Shown piece after piece: positions 28,697-36,188 of a stretch of 64,000 nucleotides of DNA. Numbering within the stretch: the first letter of the stretch is position 1; each line of letters starts with the position of its first letter. The DNA is from Trebonia sp963822615 (GTDB taxonomy: Bacteria; Actinomycetota; Actinomycetes; Streptosporangiales; Streptosporangiaceae). Both the position numbers and the translations under genes were made by a program. The DNA lies in NCBI GenBank assembly GCA_963822615.1, contig CAWGIM010000026.1, positions 1 to 64,000 of the forward strand. Reading direction: 5' to 3'. The notes below the pieces were generated by a model, which worked only from the letters and a program-made list of their open reading frames with translations, had not been told where the DNA came from and did not search any database.

Positions 28697-29337
28697 TAGA
28701 AGACGGCGGCGGAACGGCGGGTCGCGGCGCCGGCCGCCACCGCCCGGGGCCGGGCCGGGCGCAGCCGGCCGTTGGTCCAGCGGGCGAGCAGGCGGCCGGA
28801 GAGCACCAGCAGCGCGCCGGGCACGGCCGGCACCGGCCGCCAGCCGCCGTCGGGCAGCCGCACCTGCAGTCCCTGGTAGCCGCCGTCCCGGGCGAGGACG
28901 GTCAGCACCGGGCCGTCGGGGTGCCCGGGCAGCAGCTCGGCCCCGTCCCAGCCCGCCCCGGGGCCCGCCAGGCTGAGGTACGGCAGCGGGTCGACCGGGA
29001 AGGTCGCTTCCGGCAGGCCCTGCGCCCGGGCGTACAGGCCGAGCACCCGCTCGGCCAGCGACTGCCCGGCGGCGGTATAGCGGAAGGTGAGGTCTCGCAG
29101 CTCGGGGTCGTCCTCCGGCCCGGCCGCGGCGTCGCGAGGCCGGCTGAGCAGGCGGCCGATCCGCTGGTCGAACTGGCCGATCAGGTCGAGCGGGACCCCG
29201 TGGTTCACCACCTGGATCACGCCGACCGTCTCGGTCGCGTCCCGCACCTGGTCAAGCAGCGCCGCCGGGGCATCCGGCCGGGTGGCGGCGGCGAGGTCGA
29301 TGACGGGAACGGGAGAAGGGCCAGGGTCAGCTTCCAT
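28570..29337 (-). CDS. Isopenicillin N synthase-like Fe/2OG oxygenase with a missing distal histidine
   Basis: A 255-aa protein with the N-terminal DIOX_N pattern V-P-V-I-D-L and V-G-V-I-Q-V-V-N-H-G-V-P, and the C-terminal jelly-roll pattern L-T-V-L-A-R-D, G-L-Q-V-R-L, A-L-L-V-L-S-G-R-L-L-A-R-W-T-N-G-R-L. The H-x-D metal pair is present (H139, D141), as is the R-x-S (R207, S209) used for 2-oxoglutarate. The distal histidine is absent: where the family has H-R-V, this protein reads P-R-A (P197). No single indel restores it. The protein is also shorter than most family members (about 300-330 aa). It may be inactive, or use a different metal site. The gene ends inside the opposing exporter frame. 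Confidence 0.78.
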   Translation of the reverse strand: MEADPGPSPVPVIDLAAATRPDAPAALLDQVRDATETVGVIQVVNHGVPLDLIGQFDQRIGRLLSRPRDAAAGPEDDPELRDLTFRYTAAGQSLAERVLGLYARAQGLPEATFPVDPLPYLSLAGPGAGWDGAELLPGHPDGPVLTVLARDGGYQGLQVRLPDGGWRPVPAVPGALLVLSGRLLARWTNGRLRPARPRAVAAGAATRRSAAVFYYPALGRVPAPLAPFARPGLVKGPGRPPLVTAWRGGKELVPG

Positions 29338-29358
29338 GGGTCAAGCCTCTCTTCGCCC

Positions 29359-29383
29359 GGTCAATTTGTCAATAAAACTGACC
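29359..29383. promoter_or_regulatory. AT-rich dyad upstream of the Fe/2OG oxygenase-like gene
   Basis: GGTCA and TGACC arms are separated by an AT-rich core, 22 bases before the ATG at 29337. The 25-base dyad could be an operator, for example for the MerR-type regulator encoded just upstream. The match is short, so this is tentative. Confidence 0.3.
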
Positions 29384-29425
29384 AACTTAATAGGAAATAT
29401 GAAGGGCGCCAGCCGAGCGCGGGCA

Positions 29426-29818
29426 TCAGCCAGGTACCGGGGACGGCGGCTGGTCAGCGGGGCCGCCCAGGGAGGCGGCGAGCCGGTCGCGGAGCAGGCT
29501 GAGCTCGGCGATGCGCCGGTCGAGGGCGGCCAGGCGGTCGCGGCTGCGGGCGAGCGCCGCCTCGCAGCGGCCGCCCGGCAGCGCCGCGAACCGCGCGGGC
29601 AGGTCGCCGTCGAGGAAAGCGTCGAAGGTGACGATGTCCTCCAGGGTGAACCCGATGTCAAGCAGGGCACGGATGTTGCCGATGCGGACCAGGTCGGCGG
29701 GGCGGTAGTCACGGTACCCGGCCGCGGTGCGGGCCACCCGCAGCAGGCCGTGCTGCTCGTACCAGCGCAGCGCCCGGGGGGTGGTGCCCGCGGCGCGGGC
29801 GGCGTCAGTGATGCGCAC
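29426..29818 (-). CDS. MerR family regulator
   Basis: A 130-aa protein with a typical MerR winged-helix: M-R-I-T-D-A-A-R-A-A-G-T-T-P-R-A-L-R-W-Y-E-Q-H-G-L-L, then G-Y-R-D-Y-R-P-A-D-L-V-R-I. A dimerising helix and a short C-terminal region follow. No paired cysteines of the metal-sensing subgroups are seen. The GTG start at 29818 lies inside the last 14 bases of the upstream reductase gene, so the two are probably co-transcribed. MerR proteins of this type often answer to oxidants or drugs; here the likely targets are the adjacent reductase or the Fe/2OG oxygenase-like gene. Confidence 0.88.
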   Translation of the reverse strand: MRITDAARAAGTTPRALRWYEQHGLLRVARTAAGYRDYRPADLVRIGNIRALLDIGFTLEDIVTFDAFLDGDLPARFAALPGGRCEAALARSRDRLAALDRRIAELSLLRDRLAASLGGPADQPPSPVPG

Positions 29819-30821
29819 CAGTCAAGTCCACCACAACCAGCCCGGTGTGCCGGCCGGCCAGCAGGCCGATCAGTCCCGGCCCGGCCGCGTCAAGCCCGGG
29901 CAGCCGCGCGCAGGCGAGCCGCAGGCTGCCGTCGCGCAGCCAGGCAGCGAACCGCGGCGGCCACCCGGCGGCCAGTTCCGGATGGTCCGCCGCGGTGAAC
30001 CCGGCGATGGTGAGCCGCCTGCCCACCAGGTCCAGCGTGTCCAGCGGGATGCTGGCGGGCTCGCCCGCGGCCTGGTGGGCCAGGGCGCCGCAGACCGCGA
30101 TCCGGCCGCCCGGCCGGGCGGCGCCGATGGCGGCCCGCAGCTGCGCGCCGCCGACGTTGTCGAACACCACGTCGATCCCGTCCGGCGCGGCCTGCCGCAG
30201 CCGTTCGGGCAGCGAGCCGTCGTGGTAATCGATCGCGTGGTCGTACCCGAGCTCGCCGGTGACGTAGGCCGCCTTCGCGGGCGACCCGACGGTCCCGATC
30301 ACCCGGCCCGCCCCGAGCAGCCGGGCGAGCTGCCCGGCCAGGCTGCCGACCGCCCCGGCGGCGCTGGTGACCAGCACCGTGTCCCCGGCGCGAACCTGGC
30401 CCGCCGCCACCAGGCCCACGTAGCCGGTCAGCCCCGGTGACAGGTACGCCAGCGGGTCGGGATAGAGGTCGCGGTCCAGCCGGGCGAACCTGGCGGCCGG
30501 CCCCCAGGCGTAGTCGCGCCACCCGAACGGGTGCCGCACCAGGTCACCGGCCGCCAGGGCCGGGTCGGCCGACGCGACCACCTCGCCCAGGGCCGGGCCG
30601 TGCATCGGCTGGCCGACCGCGTACCGCGGCAGCGGCACCTCCTCGTCGGACATCAGGGTCCGCATGGCCGCGCCCAGCGCCAGGTACGTGTTGCGGACCA
30701 GCACCTGCCCGTCGCCCAGCGGCGGCACGGCCACCTCGGCCAGCCGGAAGTCCCGGGCGGCGGGCTGGCCGGACGGACGGCGGGCCAGCAGCACCTGATG
30801 CGCGGTCTGAGTTGCTGTCAT
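29805..30821 (-). CDS. NADPH-dependent 2-alkenal/curcumin reductase-like MDR enzyme
   Basis: A 338-aa zinc-independent medium-chain reductase. The cofactor-binding region T-S-A-A-G-A-V-G-S-L-A-G-Q-L-A-R-L-L-G lies near residue 155 with G-T-V-G-S following, and the family segments S-P-G-L-T-G-Y-V-G-L, Y-D-H-A-I-D-Y and D-V-V-F-D-N-V-G-G are present. The leukotriene B4 dehydrogenase/CurA group reduces the C=C bond of unsaturated carbonyls with NADPH in the cytosol. No zinc-ligand cysteines are present, as expected. The stop overlaps the merR gene. The start is ATG 30821, divergent from the TauD-like gene, leaving a shared promoter region at 30822-30985. Confidence 0.87.
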   Translation of the reverse strand: MTATQTAHQVLLARRPSGQPAARDFRLAEVAVPPLGDGQVLVRNTYLALGAAMRTLMSDEEVPLPRYAVGQPMHGPALGEVVASADPALAAGDLVRHPFGWRDYAWGPAARFARLDRDLYPDPLAYLSPGLTGYVGLVAAGQVRAGDTVLVTSAAGAVGSLAGQLARLLGAGRVIGTVGSPAKAAYVTGELGYDHAIDYHDGSLPERLRQAAPDGIDVVFDNVGGAQLRAAIGAARPGGRIAVCGALAHQAAGEPASIPLDTLDLVGRRLTIAGFTAADHPELAAGWPPRFAAWLRDGSLRLACARLPGLDAAGPGLIGLLAGRHTGLVVVDLTGAHH

Positions 30822-30930
30822 GGCCCGACGCTAAAGGTTGACGCCTGCGTCAAGGTCAAGGGAATCCCGGGGCGAACCTCCGCCGCCGGGAAATGCCGGG
30901 CTCACGGAAAATAACGATTGAATAAAAACG

Positions 30931-30950
30931 ATCGGAATAATAGGGTTTAG
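30931..30950. promoter_or_regulatory. AT-rich element (ATCGGAATA ... AGGGTTTAG) before the TauD-like gene
   Basis: In the intergenic region the string ATCGGAATA is followed two bases later by AGGGTTTAG. The same ATCGGAATA followed by AGGG recurs at 53057-53070 before the LysR gene. The surroundings (30905-30950) are far more AT-rich than the genes. It probably is a promoter or operator of the TauD-like gene. Confidence 0.4.
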
Positions 30951-30985
30951 GTCACACGGCAACCTTTCCTCGAGGAGGAAGAAAC

Positions 30986-31774
30986 GTGACCGAGACCCTG
31001 ACCAGCCGCTTCGAAGCCCGCCCGGCCAGCCCCCTGATCGGCGCGGAGATCACCGGCGTCGACCTGACCCAGCCGGTCGGCGAGGACACCGCCCAGGCCC
31101 TGCGGGAGGCGTTCTACACCTACAAGGTGCTGGTCTTCCGGGGCCAGGACCTGTCGCCGCGACAGCACGTCGAGGCGGTGCGGATCTTCGACGAGCCCTT
31201 CGACCATCCCCTGTGGGTTCACCGGCACCCGGACAGCAGGCTCGTCTACACCTTCGACCTGGAGAAGGCCGGCCGCGCGGCCCACTGGCACGTCGGCGGC
31301 ACCTGGCGCACCCCGCCGTTCGGCATCGAGTCGCTCACCTACCAGGTGGTGCCCGAGATCGGCGGGCACACGCTGTGGGCCGACCTGCAGGCGGCCTACG
31401 ACGGCCTGTCCGAGCCGGTCAGGGAACTGCTCGAGTCGGTCAGCGGCGTCTACGGCGCCGACCCGGGCGACGGGACCTACGACCGGGTACGGGGCACCGA
31501 GACGGTCGAGCACCCGGTCGTGCGGGCGCACCGGCACACCGGCCGCAAGGGGCTCTTCCTCAGCGAGGGCATCCAGCGGCTGAGCGGCGTCACCGAGGCC
31601 GAGGGCCGGGCGCTGCTGCCGTTCCTGCTGGCCCACGCGTCCTCGCCCGACTACACGGTCAGCTTCGGCTGGAAGCCCGGCGACTTCGTGCTCTGGGACA
31701 ACCTGGCCACCTGGCACTACGCGGTCAACGACTACGACGGGCCGCGGGTCTACCGCAAGGTCATCGGCGGCTAG
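30986..31774 (+). CDS. TauD/TfdA-family protein with His-X-Gly instead of His-X-Asp (possible non-hydroxylating Fe/2OG enzyme)
   Basis: A 262-aa protein aligned over its full length with TauD: G-A-E-I-T-G-V-D-L near residue 19, Y-K-V-L-V-F-R-G-Q near 46, G-G-H-T-L-W-A-D-L-Q-A-A-Y near 130, the distal histidine in W-H-Y-A-V-N-D-Y (H244), and the 2OG-binding arginine region R-V-Y-R-K-V near 254-259. The first metal motif, W-H-T-D in TauD, reads W-H-V-G here (H102, G104; codons CAC GTC GGC). Loss of this Asp is the hallmark of Fe/2OG halogenases, where chloride fills the site, but it can also mean lost or changed activity. GTG 30986 follows AGGAGG by seven bases. The gene faces the ABC operon and is likely part of the sulfur island. 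Confidence 0.85.
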   Translation: MTETLTSRFEARPASPLIGAEITGVDLTQPVGEDTAQALREAFYTYKVLVFRGQDLSPRQHVEAVRIFDEPFDHPLWVHRHPDSRLVYTFDLEKAGRAAHWHVGGTWRTPPFGIESLTYQVVPEIGGHTLWADLQAAYDGLSEPVRELLESVSGVYGADPGDGTYDRVRGTETVEHPVVRAHRHTGRKGLFLSEGIQRLSGVTEAEGRALLPFLLAHASSPDYTVSFGWKPGDFVLWDNLATWHYAVNDYDGPRVYRKVIGG

Positions 31775-31790
31775 CAGCGCCCGGGCGCGA

Positions 31791-31822
31791 AGCCGGCCGC
31801 GGGATTTCTCCCCCGGCCGGCT
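31791..31822. terminator. Strong hairpin between convergent genes
   Basis: Arms of 13 bases (31791-31803 and 31810-31822, 12 of 13 pairing, core GCCGGCCG) enclose the loop ATTTCT. It lies between the TauD-like stop and the end of the substrate-binding protein gene, so it can end transcription from both sides. There is no T-run, as is common in actinobacteria. Confidence 0.7.
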
Positions 31823-31867
31823 GCCGCGTCTGCTGCTGCCGGCGCCCGGCTACTTAACGAAGGCGGC

Positions 31868-33541
31868 TTACTCGCTGACCCAGGCGTCGGTCAGCTGGGC
31901 CAGCCGGGCGTCGGCGCCGAACTCCACCCCGTGCACCTTGCTGCTGGTGGCCAGGACGGTGGTGAGCTGGAAGACCGGCACGGTGTAGGCCTGCTGGATG
32001 ATCCGCTGCTGGGCGGCGGCGGCCGCCGCGGCCTGCGCGCCCTGGTCGGTGGTGGCGTACTCCTGGGCGAAGTCGGCGTTGAGGGCGGCGTCGTTCACCT
32101 TGTAGAAGTTGCTCCCGGTGGTCGAGAACTGGGTGGCCAGCACCGCCGCGTTCGCGTTGGAGAAGTTCCCCCAGGCCAGCTGGTACTTGCCCGACTCGAG
32201 GGCGGTGAGGTACTGCGGCACCGTGCCGGTGGCCAGGGTGACCTTGACGCCGACCTGCTGGAGCTGCGCCTGCAGCAGCTGCAGCGCGTTCTGGTTGGGG
32301 CCGAAGTTGGCGGCCCAGCCCAGGGTCAGGCTGAGCTGCTTGCCGTCCTTTTCCCTGATGCCGCCCGCCCCCGGCGTCCAGCCGGCCGCCGTCAGCAGCT
32401 TCTGCGCCGCCGCCGGGTTGTAGGCCAGGTCCTTGCTGAGGTTGGTGTAGCCGACCGTGTCGTTGGACAGGACGCTGGTGGCGACGGCGAAGTCGGGCGT
32501 CAGCACCGCGTCCCTGATCGCGGTGGCGTTGACCGCCTCGGCGATCGCCTGGCGGACCTGGAGCTGCTCGGTGACCGGGTTGTTCTGGATGAACGTGAGG
32601 CCGAAGGCGATGCCCGGGTTGGCCTTGGTGATGACGGTGTAGCCGCCGCCGCGCAGGGTGGCGATGTCCTGCGGCTGCACGTTGTCGATGGCCTCGACCT
32701 GGCCGGAGGTGAGCACCCCGGTGCGCACGCTCGGCTCCGGGGTGATCTTGAACTCGATGCCGCTCAGGTAGGCGGCGCCCCGGTTGGCCCGGTCGGCCGG
32801 GCCCCAGTCGTAGCCGGCCCGCCGGGCCAGCACCACCGACTGGCTGGGCGAGTAGCCCTGCAGCGTGAACGGGCCCGACCCGATGACGCCCTTGCCGGTC
32901 GCCCAGTCGCCGTAGGGGATCTTGAGCGTGCTCGCGGCGACGATGTCGACGCTGCTGAGCTGCTGCAGGAAGATGCCGTCGGGCTTGGCGAACTTCACCG
33001 TGAGGGTGAGCGGGCCGGTCGCGGTGGCCCCGGCGAACCCGACGAAGTCACCCGCGACCCAGCTCGCGGCGGCCCCCAGCTTGCTGATCGCGTCGAAGTT
33101 GTCCGCTACCACCTGCGCGGTCAGCGGGCTGCCGTCGGAGAAGGTGACGCCGGAGCGGAGGGTGAAGGTGAACTGGGTGGCGCTGGAGTTGGCGGTCCAC
33201 TTGGATGCCAGGAACGGCAGGATCTGGCCGGTCTTCGGGTCCTGCTCGGTCAGCGTGTCGAAGATCTGCCGGGTGACGTAGAGCTGGTCGTTGCCGCTGC
33301 CGCCGCCCCAGGGGGAGATGCTCAGCGGGTCGTTGGCGAGCGCCCACTGCAGGGTGCCGCCGGAGACCGGGGTGCCCGCGGCGGCGCCAGTGCCGACCGA
33401 GGACGCGGTCCCGGCGGCAGCAGGCGCGCTGCTGCTGCCGGACGAGCCGCAGGCGGCCGCGGTGACCGCGACCAGGGCGGCCGCGGCCGCCGATACGGCA
33501 ATGCGTCTAGCCGAACGGGTGCGGCGGGATGCGCTGGGCAT
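31868..33541 (-). CDS. ABC importer substrate-binding lipoprotein (family 5, Dpp/Opp type)
   Basis: A 557-aa lipoprotein: Arg-rich start, hydrophobic core and lipobox T-A-A-A-C (C31), followed by a Ser/Ala/Gly linker. The mature part has the family-5 pattern: G-G-T-L-Q-W-A-L-A-N-D-P-L near residue 60, I-F-D-T-L-T-E-Q-D-P near 93, L-R-S-G-V-T-F-S-D-G-S-P-L-T-A near 130, and N-N-P-V-T-E-Q-L-Q-V-R-Q-A-I-A-E-A-V-N in the middle. It captures the ligand outside the membrane. The ATG at 33541 follows AGGAAG. It is the last gene of the operon 37169-31868, an unusual place since binding proteins usually come first. By context the ligand may be a sulfur-containing organic compound rather than a peptide. 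Confidence 0.92.
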   Translation of the reverse strand: MPSASRRTRSARRIAVSAAAAALVAVTAAACGSSGSSSAPAAAGTASSVGTGAAAGTPVSGGTLQWALANDPLSISPWGGGSGNDQLYVTRQIFDTLTEQDPKTGQILPFLASKWTANSSATQFTFTLRSGVTFSDGSPLTAQVVADNFDAISKLGAAASWVAGDFVGFAGATATGPLTLTVKFAKPDGIFLQQLSSVDIVAASTLKIPYGDWATGKGVIGSGPFTLQGYSPSQSVVLARRAGYDWGPADRANRGAAYLSGIEFKITPEPSVRTGVLTSGQVEAIDNVQPQDIATLRGGGYTVITKANPGIAFGLTFIQNNPVTEQLQVRQAIAEAVNATAIRDAVLTPDFAVATSVLSNDTVGYTNLSKDLAYNPAAAQKLLTAAGWTPGAGGIREKDGKQLSLTLGWAANFGPNQNALQLLQAQLQQVGVKVTLATGTVPQYLTALESGKYQLAWGNFSNANAAVLATQFSTTGSNFYKVNDAALNADFAQEYATTDQGAQAAAAAAAQQRIIQQAYTVPVFQLTTVLATSSKVHGVEFGADARLAQLTDAWVSE

Positions 33542-33550
33542 ATATCTTCC

Positions 33551-35227
33551 TCACTCTTGAACAAGGGGTGTGTCACGGGAATGAGCGCCCGGGATGGCCT
33601 CCACGAGCTGCCTGGTGTAGTCGTGCCGCGGCCGGTGCAGGACCTCGTCCACCGGGCCTTCCTCGACCACCTGGCCACGGGACATGACGCAGACGCGGTG
33701 GGCGATCCGCCGGACCACGGCCAGGTCGTGCGAGATGAACAGGTAGGAGACGCCGAACTCCTGCTGCAGCGACGCCAGCAAGGCAAGGATCTGCGCCTGG
33801 ATGAGCACGTCGAGGGCGGACACCGGCTCGTCGAGGACGACCAGCCGCGGGTCGAGGACCAGTGCCCGGGCGATGGCGACGCGCTGGCGCTGCCCGCCGG
33901 ACAGCTCGGCCGGACGGCGCCCGGCCAGCTCCCCGTCCAGGCCGACCCGGTCCAGCCAGGTCGTGGCGCGGCGCCGCTGCTCCGCCCGGCCGCCGACGCC
34001 GAACGACCGCAGCGGCTCGGCGATGATGTCGCCGACCGTCAGCCTGGGGTTCAGCGACGTGTAGGGGTTCTGGAACACGTACTGGATCTCCTGCCGCAGC
34101 CTGCGCAGGGCGGGGCCGCGGGCGGCGGTGACGTCCTGGCCGTCGACCAGGACCCGGCCGCTGGTCGGCTCGACCAGCCGCAGCAGCATCCGGGCGGCGG
34201 TCGTCTTGCCCGAACCGGACTCGCCGACCAGGCCGAGGGTCTCGCCCCTGGCGACGGTCAGGCTGACGTCGTTCACCGCCAGGAACGCGCTCTTGCGGCC
34301 GGCCCCGTCCGGGACCTGGAACTCCTTGACCAGGTGCTCCGCCGCGAGGACGACCGCCGCTTGCGGTCCGGCCGGCGCCGCGGGGGGCTGCGCGGCCGCG
34401 GCCGGGCGGCCGCCCGCCACCGCCAGGCTGGGGGCGGCCTCGATGAGCGACCTCGTGTACGGGTGCTCCGGGGAGCCGAGCACCTGCTCCGGCGTCCCCT
34501 GCTCGACGATGCGGCCCTGGTGCATCACCAGGATGCGGTCGGCCCGGTCGGCCGCCACCCCCAGGTCGTGGGTGATCATCAGCACCGAGGTGCCGCTGTC
34601 GCGGGTCATCGTCTCCAGGTGGTCGAGCACCTGACGCTGCACGGTCACGTCGAGCGCGCTGGTCGCCTCGTCCGCGATCACCAGGGCGGGCCGGGCGATC
34701 AGGGCGATCGCGATGAGGACGCGCTGCCGCATCCCGCCCGACAGCTCGTGCGGGTACTGGCGGGCGCGGGCCAGCGGCTGGTCGAGGCCCGCCGCCTGCA
34801 GCGCCTCCACCGCCAGGGCGGGCGCGGTCCGCCGGTCGGCCAGCCGGTGCAGCAGCAGCACCTCCGCGACCTGCCGGCCGATGCGCAGCACCGGGTTGAG
34901 TGATACCGCCGGGTCCTGCGGGATCAGCCCGACCCGCCGGCCGCGGACCGCCCGCAGCGCCCGCGGCGGCAGCCGGGTGAGGTCCTCGCCGCGCAGCAGT
35001 ACCCGCCCGCCGCCGACCACCGCGCTCGGCGGCAGCAGTCGCACGATCGAGTGGGCGGTGGTCGACTTGCCGGAGCCGGACCCGCCGACCAGGGCCACCG
35101 TCTCGCCCGGGGCCACCGTGAAGCTGACGTCACGGACCGCCTGGACGGTGGTCCGGCCGGAGCGGTAGCCGACCGACAGGCGGTCGACCAGGAGCAGGGC
35201 GTCGGCTTCGCGCGCCGGCTCGCTCAT
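33551..35227 (-). CDS. Fused dual ABC ATPase (DppD-DppF type)
   Basis: A 558-aa protein made of two complete nucleotide-binding domains. Domain 1 (about residues 10-265) has Walker A G-G-S-G-S-G-K-S-T, signature L-S-G-G-M-R-Q-R and Walker B A-L-V-I-A-D-E-A-T; domain 2 (about 300-550) has G-E-S-G-S-G-K-T-T, L-S-G-G-Q-R-Q-R and R-L-V-V-L-D-E-P-V. Each ends with the Y-T-R-x-L oligopeptide-transport tail. An Ala/Pro-rich linker of about 30 residues joins them. It powers the permease pair encoded upstream. ATG 35227 overlaps the DppC stop (ATGA). Confidence 0.93.
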   Translation of the reverse strand: MSEPAREADALLLVDRLSVGYRSGRTTVQAVRDVSFTVAPGETVALVGGSGSGKSTTAHSIVRLLPPSAVVGGGRVLLRGEDLTRLPPRALRAVRGRRVGLIPQDPAVSLNPVLRIGRQVAEVLLLHRLADRRTAPALAVEALQAAGLDQPLARARQYPHELSGGMRQRVLIAIALIARPALVIADEATSALDVTVQRQVLDHLETMTRDSGTSVLMITHDLGVAADRADRILVMHQGRIVEQGTPEQVLGSPEHPYTRSLIEAAPSLAVAGGRPAAAAQPPAAPAGPQAAVVLAAEHLVKEFQVPDGAGRKSAFLAVNDVSLTVARGETLGLVGESGSGKTTAARMLLRLVEPTSGRVLVDGQDVTAARGPALRRLRQEIQYVFQNPYTSLNPRLTVGDIIAEPLRSFGVGGRAEQRRRATTWLDRVGLDGELAGRRPAELSGGQRQRVAIARALVLDPRLVVLDEPVSALDVLIQAQILALLASLQQEFGVSYLFISHDLAVVRRIAHRVCVMSRGQVVEEGPVDEVLHRPRHDYTRQLVEAIPGAHSRDTPLVQE

Positions 35228-36183
35228 GATTTCACCTGCCCGAACGCGCGGGAGATGCGGTTGGCCGCCAGCACCGTGGCGACGATGGTCAGGCCAGGCA
35301 GGGTGGTGAGCCACCAGGCCGAGTTCAGGTAGTCCCGGCCGTCGGCCACCAGCGCGCCCCACTCCGGGGCGGGCGGCTGCACCCCGAAGCCGAGGAAGCT
35401 GAGGGCGGAAACCGCCAGGATGGCCTCGCCGAACTCCACCGTGGCCAGCGTCAGCACCGGCCCGACGGCGTTGGGGAGCACGTGGCGCAGCAGCACCCGG
35501 CCGCGGCGGGCGCCGCCCACCACGGCCGCCTCGATGTAGGGGCTCTGCCTGATCTTCAGCACCTCGCCCCGCATGACCCGGGCCGAGCCGCCGACGAAGG
35601 CCAGGCCGACCGCGAACGCCACGTTGGTGATGCCGAAGCCGAGGGCGATGATGACCGCCAGCGACAGCAGCAGGCTGGGGATGGCGAGGACCACGTCGAC
35701 CAGGCGCATCACCACCGAGTCGGCCCAGCCGCCCAGGTAACCCGCCAGCAGCCCGGCCGGGGCGCCGATCACCAGGCCGACCGCGATGGCGATCAGCGAC
35801 GCGCGCATGGACAGCTGCGAGCCGTACACCACCCGGGAGAACAGGTCGCGGCCGATCTCGTCGGTGCCGAACAGGTGATGCCAGGACGGCGCCGCCTTGA
35901 TGTCGACGGTAACCGCGAGGGCGCTGCCGGGCGCGACCACGGCGGGCAGGAAGGCGGCGAACACCACCAGCGCGACCCACCCGATCGCCAGCGCCAGGCC
36001 CGGCCGCCGGGCCAGGTAGGAGGCCGCGTAGCGGACCCGGCCGACCCGCGGGTCGCGGGGTTCGCGGTCCGCGGGCGCGGACAACGCGACGGCGCTGCCG
36101 CCGACCGCGGGGCCGGCGCTCGCGCCGATGACAGCGGGGCTGATGCCCGCGGGGCCGGCCAGCGGCTCTTCGGTCTGGCTCAT
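35224..36183 (-). CDS. ABC importer permease (DppC type)
   Basis: A 319-aa inner-membrane protein. After about 45 polar N-terminal residues comes the OppC_N-like segment, then H-L-F-G-T-D-E-I-G-R-D-L-F-S-R-V-V-Y-G, the hallmark of DppC/OppC permeases, and about six spans. The cytoplasmic coupling loop E-A-A-V-V-G-G-A-R-R-G-R-V-L-L-R-H-V-L-P-N fits the EAA motif. F-L-G-F-G-V-Q-P-P-A-P-E-W-G near the end is also typical. ATG 36183 is five bases after the DppB stop; the same frame extends upstream, but that part lies inside dppB and has no family match. Confidence 0.92.
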   Translation of the reverse strand: MSQTEEPLAGPAGISPAVIGASAGPAVGGSAVALSAPADREPRDPRVGRVRYAASYLARRPGLALAIGWVALVVFAAFLPAVVAPGSALAVTVDIKAAPSWHHLFGTDEIGRDLFSRVVYGSQLSMRASLIAIAVGLVIGAPAGLLAGYLGGWADSVVMRLVDVVLAIPSLLLSLAVIIALGFGITNVAFAVGLAFVGGSARVMRGEVLKIRQSPYIEAAVVGGARRGRVLLRHVLPNAVGPVLTLATVEFGEAILAVSALSFLGFGVQPPAPEWGALVADGRDYLNSAWWLTTLPGLTIVATVLAANRISRAFGQVKS

Positions 36184-36188
36184 GGTGA

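Noticed and set aside
31931..34903. 990-aa plus-strand open frame
   Set aside because: It is antisense to the substrate-binding protein and the dual ATPase, which have complete motifs; a typical GC-driven open frame.
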